Shown in pieces: positions 53,265 to 62,410 of a stretch of DNA of 64,000 nt. A program made the translations under genes and the position numbers. This DNA comes from Desulforhabdus sp. TSK (GTDB taxonomy: Bacteria > Desulfobacterota > Syntrophobacteria > Syntrophobacterales > Syntrophobacteraceae): contig NZ_BQXM01000017.1 of the NCBI RefSeq assembly GCF_022836495.1, positions 36,375 through 100,374 of the forward strand, given 5' to 3'. Below the pieces are notes generated by a model. It was not told the origin of the DNA. It searched no databases and saw only the letters and a program-made list of their open reading frames with translations. How positions within the stretch are numbered: position 1 is the stretch's first letter; the number at the start of each line of letters is the position of its first letter.

Positions 53265-54254
53265 ATGGAAACAATCGCTGTAAAGCCGAATCTTTGCGAG
53301 GCGCCGGGAGAAAGAAGCGTAACGACCGACGAGGGCGGAGGGAATGTCTTTGTCCTCGCCCACTTTTCCGATCCCCATCTCTCTTCATTGAAGGGTGTCC
53401 CTTTTACAGCCCTCCTCAACAAACGTCTCCTGGGCTACCTCTCCTGGTATCATCGTCGGCGCCATGTCCACTGCCCGCATATCCTCGATGCGCTGCTCCG
53501 TGACATAGGGGAGGTGTCCCCCGACCATGTGGCCGTGACGGGCGATTTGACGCACCTGGGACTGCCCGATGAATTTCGCCAGGCCGCCCGATGGCTGCAG
53601 CAGCTCGGCGCGCCGGACAGGATCACCGTCATTCCCGGCAATCACGATGCTTATGTCCCTGAGCCCTGGGAAGAGACCTTCAGGGAATGGGCGGCCTACC
53701 TGGCCGGCGATGAACCTGCGGCGGACGGGACCTACCCGATGCTTCGGGTGCGAGGTCCTGCGGCATTGATCGGACTTTCCAGCGCCCGGCCCAGCGCCCC
53801 CTTTCTTGCCGTGGGGAGTCTCGGACGCGGGCAGTTGGCGCGCTTTGAAAAAATCCTGGAGGAGACGGGGCGACGGGGGCTCCTGCGCATTGTTTTGCTG
53901 CACCATCCACCGGTTCCAGGCAGTATCGCCCGGCGCAAGCGCTTGACCGATGCCGGGCTACTTGCCGAGGTCCTCGGCCGTCAGGGGGCCGAGGTGATTC
54001 TTCACGGGCATGCGCACCTTTCCATGGCGCACCGGCTGGTTGCCGGGACGAAGAATATTCCCGTCTTCGGTGTCCCGTCGGCCTCCCATTCCCCTTCGAA
54101 TCGGCAGCGTGCCGCCCGCTATCATCTGTGTCGGTTCGAGCGCAGAGGGGACGGATGGGTGATGCTGCTGACAGAGCGCGTTTACTCTGCCGCCGACGAC
54201 CGGTTTGTCATGGCCCGGGAAAGGGAGCTCTTCCTGCCGGTCCAGAGGCCCTGA
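53265..54254 (+). CDS. Calcineurin-like metallophosphoesterase
   Basis: 329 residues. The metal-binding motifs are all visible: FSDPHLSS (DxH), VAVTGDLTHLG (GDxx), VIPGNHDAY (GNHD), LLHHPPVPG and LHGHAHLSMAH (GHxH). It lacks a signal peptide, so it acts on a cytoplasmic or inner-leaflet substrate. Similar proteins (LpxH/LpxG-like or phosphatases) hydrolyse lipid-linked phosphates, though it is too long and too different to call LpxH. It diverges from the CDP-alcohol transferase gene. ATG 53265 is chosen, although no clear ribosome site precedes it. Confidence 0.86.
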   Translation: METIAVKPNLCEAPGERSVTTDEGGGNVFVLAHFSDPHLSSLKGVPFTALLNKRLLGYLSWYHRRRHVHCPHILDALLRDIGEVSPDHVAVTGDLTHLGLPDEFRQAARWLQQLGAPDRITVIPGNHDAYVPEPWEETFREWAAYLAGDEPAADGTYPMLRVRGPAALIGLSSARPSAPFLAVGSLGRGQLARFEKILEETGRRGLLRIVLLHHPPVPGSIARRKRLTDAGLLAEVLGRQGAEVILHGHAHLSMAHRLVAGTKNIPVFGVPSASHSPSNRQRAARYHLCRFERRGDGWVMLLTERVYSAADDRFVMARERELFLPVQRP

Positions 54255-54304
54255 TGAGAGCCCCGGTGAGGTTTTTCCCGTGCAGAGGATGCCAATGACT
54301 TGCC

Positions 54305-55369
54305 TCAGTCCATTTTCCGTGTCAGGAAGATCCCGGCGGCCAAAACGGCGGCTGCGGGGAACAGAGTCGTCCAGAAGGGGGAAATGTTTAGGATCAGGCC
54401 GGTGTAGCCCAGGATCTGGTTGAGAAAGAAGATCGCCACGCCCATGATGGAGCCCACCATGATGTTCCTGCCGAGGCTGCCGCCGCGGGTTGGTCCGCAC
54501 ACGAAGGGCAGGGAGATGACGATCATTGCCGCCGCCATGACCGGAAGGCTCAACTTTTGCCAAAGGGCCAGCCGGTAGCGTTCGGCATTCTGCTCTCTTT
54601 TCTGGAGATTGGTGATGAGGGTGAGCAGTTCCGTGAGAGAAAGGGTTTGAGGAGGCATAGCCAGCAAGGCGGCCTGTTTGCTGGTGAGGAGATCGGAAAG
54701 AACGAGCTGGGGCATTTCGCCGGCCGAGGTTCCCCGATCGGTGATGACCTTCCGCTGCACCTCGTGAAGTGACCAGTTTCCCTCCGCATCGATATGCGTT
54801 TCCCGGGCATGGATGTATGCGCTCAGTTGCCCCTGGTCATCCAGTTCATAGATGTCGACGTCCTGCAGTCCGGTGTCCCGGGCTGAGCGCAGGTTGACGA
54901 ATCGCTTTTCATCGCGGGTCCAGAAGCCTCCATGAGGCAGCATCGTTCCCGACTCCGCCAGGGCCGTCTCTCGCAGGGTCCATGCCGCCTGCTCCAGGAT
55001 GGGGATGATGAACTGAGCCCCCACCAGGAGCGAGAGCACCATGAGGAGGGCGGGCCGTGCAAAGGCCCAGCCGACGCGCTGCATGGAAATTCCGCTCGTC
55101 CTCAAAGCGAGGAGCTCGAGGTTCCTGGCCAGCAGGCCCAGGGCGATGATGCAGGCGATCAGAGTGCAGGGCGGGGCCAGATCCATCATGCGCCCGGGCA
55201 GGGTGAGGGCCACGTACAGCAGGGCGTCGCGCACGGCATAGCGCCCCTTGCCGACGTCGTCCAGCTGCCTGGCCAGTTCCAGGAAGCTGAAGAGCCCCGC
55301 CAGGACCAGGTTCACGCTGAGCCAGCTGCTGAAAAATCTCCCGGCGAGATAGCGATCGAGGATCTTCAT
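54305..55369 (-). CDS. lptG: LptG-type lipopolysaccharide export permease
   Basis: 354 residues with membrane segments near the N-terminus (about 15-110) and again from 270 on, flanking a periplasmic beta-jellyroll domain (QDVDIYELDDQGQLSAYIHA). KILDRYLAGRFFSSWLSVN is the usual LptG opening. LptF and LptG are the permease pair that, with LptB2, drives LPS to the outer membrane. Its ATG overlaps the TGA of lptF. Placement in a ceramide-gene region suggests the pair may also serve a sphingolipid; this is inference. Confidence 0.86.
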   Translation of the reverse strand: MKILDRYLAGRFFSSWLSVNLVLAGLFSFLELARQLDDVGKGRYAVRDALLYVALTLPGRMMDLAPPCTLIACIIALGLLARNLELLALRTSGISMQRVGWAFARPALLMVLSLLVGAQFIIPILEQAAWTLRETALAESGTMLPHGGFWTRDEKRFVNLRSARDTGLQDVDIYELDDQGQLSAYIHARETHIDAEGNWSLHEVQRKVITDRGTSAGEMPQLVLSDLLTSKQAALLAMPPQTLSLTELLTLITNLQKREQNAERYRLALWQKLSLPVMAAAMIVISLPFVCGPTRGGSLGRNIMVGSIMGVAIFFLNQILGYTGLILNISPFWTTLFPAAAVLAAGIFLTRKMD

Positions 55370-56468
55370 GCCTCTATCCTCTTTCGGAGTCGAAAGCGGC
55401 GCAGGATGCTGCGCCGCAGGGGGGATGGATCGGGGAGCAGCGCGAGCACAAGGACCGCCAGCAGGAGGGTGACCCACCAGATTCCCGGCGGAGTGCCCAC
55501 CATCTGTTTTTCCACCCAGGTCTTGGCAATGAGGCTGAGGTGGTAAAAGACAAAAAAGAGGATGATGGCTGCGGTGACCTTGCCGTACTTACTGCCCCGT
55601 GGAGCGGCGCGGCCGAGGGGAATTGCCAGCAGGCACATCAGGACGGTCGTAAGGCCGGTGGAAAGACGCCACTGAAACTCCGCCGTATCCTCGGGACCTG
55701 GGGATCGGGCCAGCTCGACGGTCGGTGCGGCCTTGCGCCGGTATTGGGGGGGGGGGTCCGACTGGGCTCAAGGTGAAGGATGTTTTCCTGGAAGCGGACG
55801 ACACTGTCGGCGCCTGTCTTCAAATTCAATACGTAGTGGTGGCCGTTTTGCATGACTATGGACCGCTGCCCCTCCCCAGGGCCGTTGATCTGGTAAGCAT
55901 TCCGGGCGCAGGTGACCTTCCGCCTGCTGGACCGGAGCTCCCAGATCCACACATGGTGGGCTTGGCCTGTTGCCTGGTCAAACGCTTCGGCAAAAAAAAC
56001 CAGGTGCTCATCCATTTCGTAGAATCGGCCGGCCTCCACCTTAGCGAAATCGAAGGCATCCCGGGCTCCGGACTCTAACGCATAGAATTTCTGGTAAGCC
56101 CAGGGGCGGGCATAGAGAGAAAGCCCCGTCACGCCCAGGGACAGAGGCAGAGCGAGGAGCAGAATGGAGAGGATGATCCGTTTGTGGCTGAAACCGCAGG
56201 CTTCCATGGCGGTGATCTCGGAGTCGGCGTAGAGTCGGCCCAGGGCGAGGACGACGGCCAGGTAGAGTGTCACCGGAAGCAGGACTTCAAAGGCGATGAT
56301 CACCTTGAGGGCGACCAGCTTGACGACCGTTCCGCCCGAGAGCAGGCCGTTGACGGCATCGTTGAGGAATTTGACGGCGCTGTATCCGGCGAAGATCATG
56401 ATCAATACCGCGCAGATACCCACCAGGGGCGTGGAAATCTCCCGAATTATGTATCGTTCCAGGATCAA
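55366..56468 (-). pseudogene. lptF: lptF with frameshift at an 11-G tract (possible phase variation or sequencing error)
   Basis: The first part from TTG 56468 (ILERYIIREISTPLVG) covers the N-terminal membrane segments and the periplasmic domain. At 55746-55756, a run of 11 G on the plus strand, the frame is lost; the C-terminal membrane block (FQWRLSTGLTTVLMCLLA and onwards) continues in another frame to the stop at 55366. A tract of 12 or 9 would restore one protein of about 367 residues. It may be a true phase-variable switch, a decayed gene or a sequencing error. The TTG start lacks a strong ribosome site. Confidence 0.78.
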
Positions 56469-56531
56469 TGTCGCTCGTGTCGAATCGTGTGCCCGCAAGG
56501 AGCACAAGGGATAGTGGGACCGGAATTCTTC

Positions 56532-56560
56532 TTGACCCCTGCCAGTATTTTCTTTATTTA
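56532..56560 (+). promoter_or_regulatory. Candidate promoter for the nucleotidyltransferase-bCerS operon
   Basis: TTGACC (56532-56537) and TATTTA (56555-56560) with a 17-base spacer, about 85 bases before TTG 56645, in the divergent region shared with lptF. Confidence 0.45.
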
Positions 56561-56644
56561 AAAAAATCCAGCGTATCCTATCATGCCGGATGGTATACGA
56601 CAAGACTGCCGGCTGCCAAGAACCCAAGTGGAGATCGAAAAAGC

Positions 56645-57406
56645 TTGAAAGCGTTGATTCTCAGTGCCGGTCAGGGCAAGAGGCTGCTTCCCCTGACTGC
56701 TGATCGACCCAAATGCGCCATCACCCTTTACGGTCAGTCGATGATCGAATGGCAGATTGATGAGCTGCTTGGATGCGGTGTCGAAGACATCTGCGTCGTT
56801 CTCGGTTATGGGGCCGACAAGGCCGAAAAGCTCCTGGAGTTACGGTATGGCCAGGGCCGCATCCGTACCCTGTTCAATCCCTTTTCTTCGGTGTCCGATA
56901 ACCTGGCGAGCTGCTGGATTGCCCGGGAAGAGATGCGGGAGGATTTCATCCTCCTCAACGGCGATACACTCTTTGAGTTTCCGGTGCTGGAGAAGCTCCT
57001 TGACTCACCGCCATATCCCATCACAGTCACCATCGATCGCAAGAACCGTTATGACGCGGACGATATGAAGGTGATCCTTGACGGCGAGCGCTTGGTGCGC
57101 ATCGGCAAAAACCTTCCCTCCGACCGGGTCCAGGCGGAATCCATCGGCATGCTCCTGTTCCGCGGGGAAGGGCCCGGCCTGTTCCGCAGGAGCGTGGAGG
57201 AAGCTCTGCGTGAACCGACGGCTCTGAAGCGCTGGTACCTTTCGGTCATCGATGAACTGGCGCAGCTGAAGCCCGTCTGGACCTGCTGCATTCAGGGACT
57301 GGCCTGGGGGGAGGTGGATTGCCCCGCCGATTTGGAGCATGCCGAGGACGTGGTGCGCGGCATTGCTGGAAGACAAAAGAGCAGTCGGTGCGGTGCACTG
57401 GCCTGA
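56645..57406 (+). CDS. Sugar/phospho-alcohol nucleotidyltransferase (LicC-like)
   Basis: 253-residue NTP-transferase. KALILSAGQGKRLLPLTADRP (2-21) is the nucleotide loop and IVLLNGDTLFEF-like FILLNGDTLFEFPVLEKLL carries the metal-binding Asp. It resembles LicC-type CTP:phosphocholine cytidylyltransferases and sugar-1-phosphate nucleotidyltransferases; I cannot separate them by sight. It begins at TTG 56645 with GTGGAGA upstream, and lies 22 bases before the bCerS-like gene. It may supply a CDP- or NDP-activated head group. Confidence 0.82.
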   Translation: MKALILSAGQGKRLLPLTADRPKCAITLYGQSMIEWQIDELLGCGVEDICVVLGYGADKAEKLLELRYGQGRIRTLFNPFSSVSDNLASCWIAREEMREDFILLNGDTLFEFPVLEKLLDSPPYPITVTIDRKNRYDADDMKVILDGERLVRIGKNLPSDRVQAESIGMLLFRGEGPGLFRRSVEEALREPTALKRWYLSVIDELAQLKPVWTCCIQGLAWGEVDCPADLEHAEDVVRGIAGRQKSSRCGALA

Positions 57407-57428
57407 AAGAGTCTTCAGAGGAGCGCGT

Positions 57429-58565
57429 TTGATCATCCAACCGGTTGAAATCATTCCGGTGCACCGGGAGAAAGATCTCCGCGATTTCCTGCGCCTTCCC
57501 TGGGCTCTTTACGGGCACGATCCAGCCTGGGTCCCGCCTTTACTCCTCGAGCGCAGGCATCACCTGTCCAAAGGCAATCCCTATTTCCGCCACGCGGATT
57601 TCCGTGCCTGGATCGCCCGGCGCGGGAGAGAGACCGTGGGGCGCATCAGTGCCCAGGTAGACCGCCTGCACCTGCAGCGCTACGGCGATGGAACAGGCTT
57701 TTTCGGCCTGCTGGAGGCGCGGGACGATGAGGCGGTTTTTCACGGTCTTTTCGAGGCAGCCCAGGGCTGGCTGCGCCGGCAGGGGATGCGGAGCATCCTT
57801 GGGCCCTTCAACCTTTCCATCAACGAGGAATGCGGTCTGCTCGTGGAGGGCTTCGACACTCCGCCGGTGATTATGATGGGGCATGCCCTGCCTTGTTATT
57901 CCACGCGCATGGAAGAACTGGGGTTCACCGGTGCCCAGGATCTCCTGGCGTACCGCATACGGTACGACTTTGCGACGCCGCCCCATCTGGAGGCGCTGAT
58001 GCGCCGCTTTGCGGCGCGCGTGCACCTTCGTCCGCTCCATCCTGGGCAATTCTCCCAAGATCTGGCCATCATCCAGAACATCTTCGAAGATGCGTGGTCG
58101 AACAACTGGGGGTTTTTGCCCTTCACGGCGGAGGAATTCTCCGAGATGGGCAGGAATCTCAAGCTCCTTGTGCCCCCCGAATTTGTCCGCATTGCCGAGG
58201 TCGATGGTGAACCGGCTGCCATGATGCTGCTCTTCCCAAACCTCAACGAGGCCATCAGGGATCTGAACGGGCGACTCCTGCCGCTGGGATGGCTCAAGTT
58301 GTTGTGGCGTCTCAAGGTCAGAGGCGTGAAGAGCGCCCGTGTGCCCCTGATGGGCGTGCGGCGGCGTTTCCAGGGAAGCCGGATGGGCGCCGCGCTGGCG
58401 TTGATGATGATCACCTCCCTGCAGAAAGCGGGACGTCGTCACGGCATTGAAGATGTCGAGCTGTCCTGGATCCTGGAGAGCAACAAGGGCATGTGCAGCA
58501 TCATCGAATCCATCGGTGGAGAGCCTTATAAGCGCTATCGCATCTATCAGAAAGACCTGGCCTGA
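57429..58565 (+). CDS. bcerS: GNAT-fold acyltransferase, probable bacterial ceramide synthase (bCerS-like)
   Basis: 378 residues. The pattern DPAWVPPLLLERRHHLSKGN (31-50), GRISAQVDR (71-79), GTGFFGLLEA (88-97) and GPFNLSINEECGLLVEGFD (125-143) is typical of the GNAT-type family that includes the bacterial ceramide synthase of Caulobacter. That enzyme N-acylates sphingoid base or its 3-oxo form. The gene lies 16.4 kb from spt but in the same lipid region. TTG 57429 with AGAGGAG upstream. Identification is from pattern memory and needs a profile or tree test. Confidence 0.75.
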   Translation: MIIQPVEIIPVHREKDLRDFLRLPWALYGHDPAWVPPLLLERRHHLSKGNPYFRHADFRAWIARRGRETVGRISAQVDRLHLQRYGDGTGFFGLLEARDDEAVFHGLFEAAQGWLRRQGMRSILGPFNLSINEECGLLVEGFDTPPVIMMGHALPCYSTRMEELGFTGAQDLLAYRIRYDFATPPHLEALMRRFAARVHLRPLHPGQFSQDLAIIQNIFEDAWSNNWGFLPFTAEEFSEMGRNLKLLVPPEFVRIAEVDGEPAAMMLLFPNLNEAIRDLNGRLLPLGWLKLLWRLKVRGVKSARVPLMGVRRRFQGSRMGAALALMMITSLQKAGRRHGIEDVELSWILESNKGMCSIIESIGGEPYKRYRIYQKDLA

Positions 58566-58572
58566 GAGAGAT

Positions 58573-59379
58573 ATGATCGATCCGTGCGGGAAATTCGCTG
58601 CCGTTGTCCTCGCGGGGGACCGAGGGCCTGAGGACCCCGTCGCCGGGGCGGCGGGAGTCGACTGTAAAGCCCTGGTGCCGGTGGGTGGGCGCCCCATGAT
58701 CCTGCGGGTGCTCCATGCCCTGGAGCAGGCATCGAGCATCGATGCCCGCCTGGTCTGCGGCTCCTCCTCTCGCCTTCGCGGTCGGGAACCGGAGCTCGAC
58801 GGGTTGATTGCTTCAGGAAAAGTCCGTTGGGTAGAGAACGAATCGTCACCGAGCTTGAGCACCCGGGCTGCCTGCAACGCGCTGCCTCAGAATGAGCCCG
58901 TGCTGGTGACCACCGCCGACCATGCGCTGCTGACCCCCCAAATGGTGGACGGCTTTTGTCTCGAGGCCATGGCATCCAGCTGTGACGTCGTTGCAGGTCT
59001 GGCGCACTCCGATCTCGTCGCATCGGCCTTTCCCGGGAGCCGTCGCACCGTCACCCGCCTGCGCGACGGAGGCTACTGTGGGTGCAATCTCTTTGCCTTT
59101 CTCACGCCCAGGGGCAGACAGGCGGCGACATTCTGGCGGAGGGTGGAGGAGCAGCGCAAGCATCCCCTGAAAATAGTCAAGGCGCTGGGCTTCGGGGCGA
59201 TTCTGCGCTATCTGCTGGGGCGCCTGACCCTCCAGGAGGGCCTTGCCCGCCTTTCCACCCTCATGGGTGCTCGTGCGGGAGTCGTCTGGATGCCCCAACC
59301 TGAGGCGGCTGTCGATGTGGACAAGCTGGAAGACTGGGTGCTTGCGGAGGAAATTCTGGTTCATCGCAGATTAGCGTGA
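58573..59379 (+). CDS. MobA-like NTP transferase family protein
   Basis: 268 residues. The opening AAVVLAGDRGPEDPVAGAAG resembles the NTP loop but with a changed glycine pattern, and CKALVPVGGRPMILRVLHAL and VLVTTADHALLTPQMV (Asp of the metal site) are typical of the MobA/NTP-transferase fold. It starts seven bases after the bCerS-like stop, so the two are in one operon. Role unknown; it may make a nucleotide-activated head group or sugar for the ceramide lipid. Degenerate loop residues mean activity should be tested. Confidence 0.72.
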   Translation: MIDPCGKFAAVVLAGDRGPEDPVAGAAGVDCKALVPVGGRPMILRVLHALEQASSIDARLVCGSSSRLRGREPELDGLIASGKVRWVENESSPSLSTRAACNALPQNEPVLVTTADHALLTPQMVDGFCLEAMASSCDVVAGLAHSDLVASAFPGSRRTVTRLRDGGYCGCNLFAFLTPRGRQAATFWRRVEEQRKHPLKIVKALGFGAILRYLLGRLTLQEGLARLSTLMGARAGVVWMPQPEAAVDVDKLEDWVLAEEILVHRRLA

Positions 59380-59470
59380 CGTGGCTAATCCGATTCCGCC
59401 CTTGAGGGGGATAGGGGGGTGTAAGTGGCTGGAAGCAAACCCTAAACCCCCCATTATTGTTGAGGAAACG

Positions 59471-59977
59471 CTACACTGTAAACCGCCATTTGCAAAAATG
59501 GTCGTCCGGGTGGGGATCGGGCGGTGCGTAGAGGCATTCCACACGGATGGCGGGATCGATTTCCCTGGCGAAGGCCGAGAACTCATCGTAATGCATTTCC
59601 CTGCAGCTGTATTCGCCGATCCCTCGTTTGATACGGGCCTCTTGAGGGGGGCAGTGGGGAGCGGTGAGGAGGATGCCCTCGGGCATCTCCCGAATGTCGT
59701 AGCCCACCAGGGGTGTCCAGGGAAAGAGCTTCAATGCTTTCAGAAAACCCGACAGTCCGCCTTCACGGATGGAGAAACGTTCCCTGATGGCCCGGGCTGC
59801 CATGCCCGCCACCTTTCCCCACACTTCCTGGTTGATGCTTTCGGCCGTTGACAGGTCGAATCTCTCCTCTGTTCGAATGAACCAGAAAGCGTCCACAACT
59901 CTGTAATGCCACAGCAGGAATTCCACGTAGCTGCGCAGCTCGGGGGCTTCCATCTGTTCGAAGACTTCGAGGTTCAT
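59471..59977 (-). CDS. DUF6125-like protein
   Basis: 168-residue soluble protein. [20 protein letters not shown] near the N-terminus and [20 protein letters not shown] near the middle look like the DUF6125 pattern, with conserved His and Cys residues (PHCPPQ, YSCREMH) that could bind a metal or cofactor. Function unknown. ATG 59977 follows a long GGGAGGGAGG site. It lies 44 bases downstream of the GT5 gene, on the same strand, probably in one operon. Confidence 0.7.
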   Translation of the reverse strand: MNLEVFEQMEAPELRSYVEFLLWHYRVVDAFWFIRTEERFDLSTAESINQEVWGKVAGMAARAIRERFSIREGGLSGFLKALKLFPWTPLVGYDIREMPEGILLTAPHCPPQEARIKRGIGEYSCREMHYDEFSAFAREIDPAIRVECLYAPPDPHPDDHFCKWRFTV

Positions 59978-60021
59978 ATCCTCCCTCCCTTCAAGTGAGA
60001 CTTCTTTACCTGGGTGATGCT

Positions 60022-61878
60022 CTATACCCTTGTGCCAGCCGTCAAAGCTTTTTTCAACTGCCAGTCGAAGGCGTCGCCATACTCTTCCTTGCCGGGAATG
60101 AAAAATGCCGCGAAAGTCTCCAGGTTCTTGCCCAACGATCCGGTGAAGTCTGAGATGAGGCTTTTCCGCTTTGCGTGCCACTGCTTCATGAGAAACCCAT
60201 AGCGGTACATGCCCAGATATTGAGCGGCGGACGTGTCCCAGGAGGCGTCGATGTCCATGGCGGTGCGTATGAGCGTCCTGTGCCATTCCGGGTGGCGCCG
60301 GTAATTGTCGATAGCTGCCGTGATTCTGCTGAAGAAGGCGCCGGCTTCGCCCATGCGGTCCGAAATGTCGAGCCAATCGTAGAGATAGGCGCAGTGGCTC
60401 ACCTTCGTCAGGCCGCCCGTCGCTCTGCCGATGACGATGTTGCCCAGGAGGCTGGCCTCGTAGTCCACGAGGCCGCACGGTTCGAAGCGCGAGGGGATGA
60501 GGCAGAAATCGCCCCCCGCCAGGATGAGCTTGGAAAGGGGCAGGTTGAACGTGTTATGGAAGAAAACCCGGTCCCGGTACCAGTAGGCGAGATGGGCGAA
60601 CTCCGCTTCGTCGGCCATACCGGCGGGATCGCCTGAGGTGGCGGAAGCCAGGATGATGAATTTCGCCTGGGGGTCGTACCAGAGCGTCCGCTCCACGATG
60701 GAGGCCACCAGGCCCAGGTTTTTTTGGTCCACGAGGCGGCCTACCGCCGTCAGGAGGATAGGGTCACCCTCGGGCTCGGAGCCGAAAGCTTCCAGGTGGA
60801 GCAGCCGCTTCAACTCCCCTTTGACTTCCATCTGCTCCGCATTGAAGGAGTGGTCACGCGTCAGCATTTCTCTCTGGGTGACAGGGTTCCTGAAGAGCGG
60901 CTCCTCCCTGCCGGCCTTTTTCTGCTGCTCCTGCAAAGCATTCAACACTTCGCTCTTGAGCTCGGGAAGGTTCTCCGGCCGGTTTCGGTCGCTCATGCCG
61001 TTGGTAATGCCGGCAATGGGGAGTTTTTCAAAAAGGTTCAGGTGGAGGTTGGGCACGAAGACTTCGCCCGGCGCGCTGCCCTTCTGCATGAAGGCCCTGC
61101 TGTAGATTTCCGCGTGGTTCTGCCGGAGCTCCGCCGCATATCCCCACGTCCCGGCAATGTCGCCGCTGACCGTTGTGATCTTCCCCCCGCACTGGTGCAC
61201 CTTGAGCATGCAGGCTTTCATGAGGTTGAGGTTGTCGAAAAAGTCGAAATACTGGTGGAAGAGGTCCCTGCCGGGCAGAGCGATCCGGTCGAGGGAACTG
61301 TAGCCGCCGTCCACCAGGGGGGTGATCCCCTGGTAGGTGGCGTTGTGAATGGTCAGGTGGATGGGGGTTTTCTCGAGGATGTCGTCTCCCAGGTAGAAGG
61401 GCAGGAGCCCCACGTGGTAGTCATGGAGGTGAATGGTGTCGAAAGAGTGCCCCCGGATGTACCCGGCCATGGCCTGAGAAACGGATGCGTAAAGACGCAG
61501 GGCCATCTGTGGATCCTGGGGATAGATGGCGCTGGACGTGGTCCAGTTCAGCTGCCCTTCGTCCCAGAAGTAAACCTGTTTGATCCCGTCGTCAAAGACA
61601 TGCTCGTAGGCGTCGAATTCGAAGGTTATGTCCGACAATTTAGCCGGATAGCGACCGCTAAGCTTCTTCAAACGGGTCCTGTCGTACTGAGCGAAGCAGG
61701 GGGTGAGGACTTCGATTTCCAGCTTTATTCCCTGCCTGGCGGCGGCCTTGATGAGCTCCGCGGGCAGCTCCTCGATGATGACTCCCAGACCTCCGATCTG
61801 AGCTCCCAGGCCGGTCTTGGCGCGGCCCGGCTCCCATGCGGCAATGGCAATGCGTAGCTTGTTCATGTGTTGATCCAT
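60022..61878 (-). CDS. Starch/glycogen synthase-like GT5 glycosyltransferase
   Basis: 618 residues. The N-terminal domain has the GT5 landmarks in altered form ([20 protein letters not shown] instead of the usual KxGGL), THLHDYH-like [15 protein letters not shown], and the C-terminal E-x7-E motif [18 protein letters not shown] with RATGGL. It should transfer glucose from a nucleotide donor, but the changed substrate loop makes classical glycogen synthesis uncertain. Start is 61878 or 61866 (both ATG). It precedes the DUF6125 gene; no glycogen-branching or phosphorylase gene is seen here. Confidence 0.8.
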   Translation of the reverse strand: MDQHMNKLRIAIAAWEPGRAKTGLGAQIGGLGVIIEELPAELIKAAARQGIKLEIEVLTPCFAQYDRTRLKKLSGRYPAKLSDITFEFDAYEHVFDDGIKQVYFWDEGQLNWTTSSAIYPQDPQMALRLYASVSQAMAGYIRGHSFDTIHLHDYHVGLLPFYLGDDILEKTPIHLTIHNATYQGITPLVDGGYSSLDRIALPGRDLFHQYFDFFDNLNLMKACMLKVHQCGGKITTVSGDIAGTWGYAAELRQNHAEIYSRAFMQKGSAPGEVFVPNLHLNLFEKLPIAGITNGMSDRNRPENLPELKSEVLNALQEQQKKAGREEPLFRNPVTQREMLTRDHSFNAEQMEVKGELKRLLHLEAFGSEPEGDPILLTAVGRLVDQKNLGLVASIVERTLWYDPQAKFIILASATSGDPAGMADEAEFAHLAYWYRDRVFFHNTFNLPLSKLILAGGDFCLIPSRFEPCGLVDYEASLLGNIVIGRATGGLTKVSHCAYLYDWLDISDRMGEAGAFFSRITAAIDNYRRHPEWHRTLIRTAMDIDASWDTSAAQYLGMYRYGFLMKQWHAKRKSLISDFTGSLGKNLETFAAFFIPGKEEYGDAFDWQLKKALTAGTRV

Positions 61879-62020
61879 CGCTTTTCGACTCGCTTATTTT
61901 TGGGGTAGGCGGCAAAACGCTTACGGTGGATGTGCCGGCGATTCATAGTTTAAAAATATAGCACAAACGGCGCCGCACCGAGCCAGAGAAAAAAGCAGAT
62001 CGCCGGCAAATCGCCGCACC

Positions 62021-62410
62021 CTAATCCGCCCCGCCGCCCAGGACCGCGTAAAGCCGCACCGCGTTGCCGGCCTTGGCCAGGCGAATGTTGATGAGCCCCT
62101 GCTGCGCCGAATAGAGCGAGCGCTGAGCATCCAGCACGCTCAGATAGGTGTCGGTGCCCTTTTCGTACCTGGCGAACGAGAGCTGGTAGGTTTCCTCGGT
62201 AGCTTCCACGAGAGACTCCTGTGCCAGGAGCTGGTCCCCACGGTGCCCTTGAAGGCGAGGGCATCGGCCACATCCCTGAAAGCCGCCTGGATCACCCCTT
62301 CATATTGTGAGACCGCGAGCTCCCGCTGTACCTTGGTCACTTTGAGGGCCGACCAGGCGCGAGGGTCAAAAATCGGCATGGAGACACGGGCAGCGTAGTT
62401 CCAGACATCC
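62021..62410 (-). pseudogene. 3' remnant of an outer membrane factor (TolC/NodT-type) gene
   Basis: About 125 codons in two frames. The first frame holds VWNYAARVSMPIFDPRAWSA and SQYEGVIQAAFRDVADAL; after a one-base shift near 62240 the second gives QESLVEATEETYQLSFARY, LSVLDAQRSLYSAQQGL and ends LYAVLGGGAD before a stop. This is the C-terminal third of an efflux outer-membrane factor. The N-terminal two thirds, signal peptide and beta-barrel start are missing, and the 5' end is joined to the RND gene tail. Confidence 0.82.

Noticed and set aside
53265..54254. Naming the metallophosphoesterase LpxH
   Set aside because: It has the shared metal motifs but is longer and lacks features I could tie to LpxH; no lipid A genes are adjacent.
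60022..61878. Calling the GT5 protein glgA
   Set aside because: The substrate loop differs from classical glycogen synthases and no partner genes are near, so no symbol was given.
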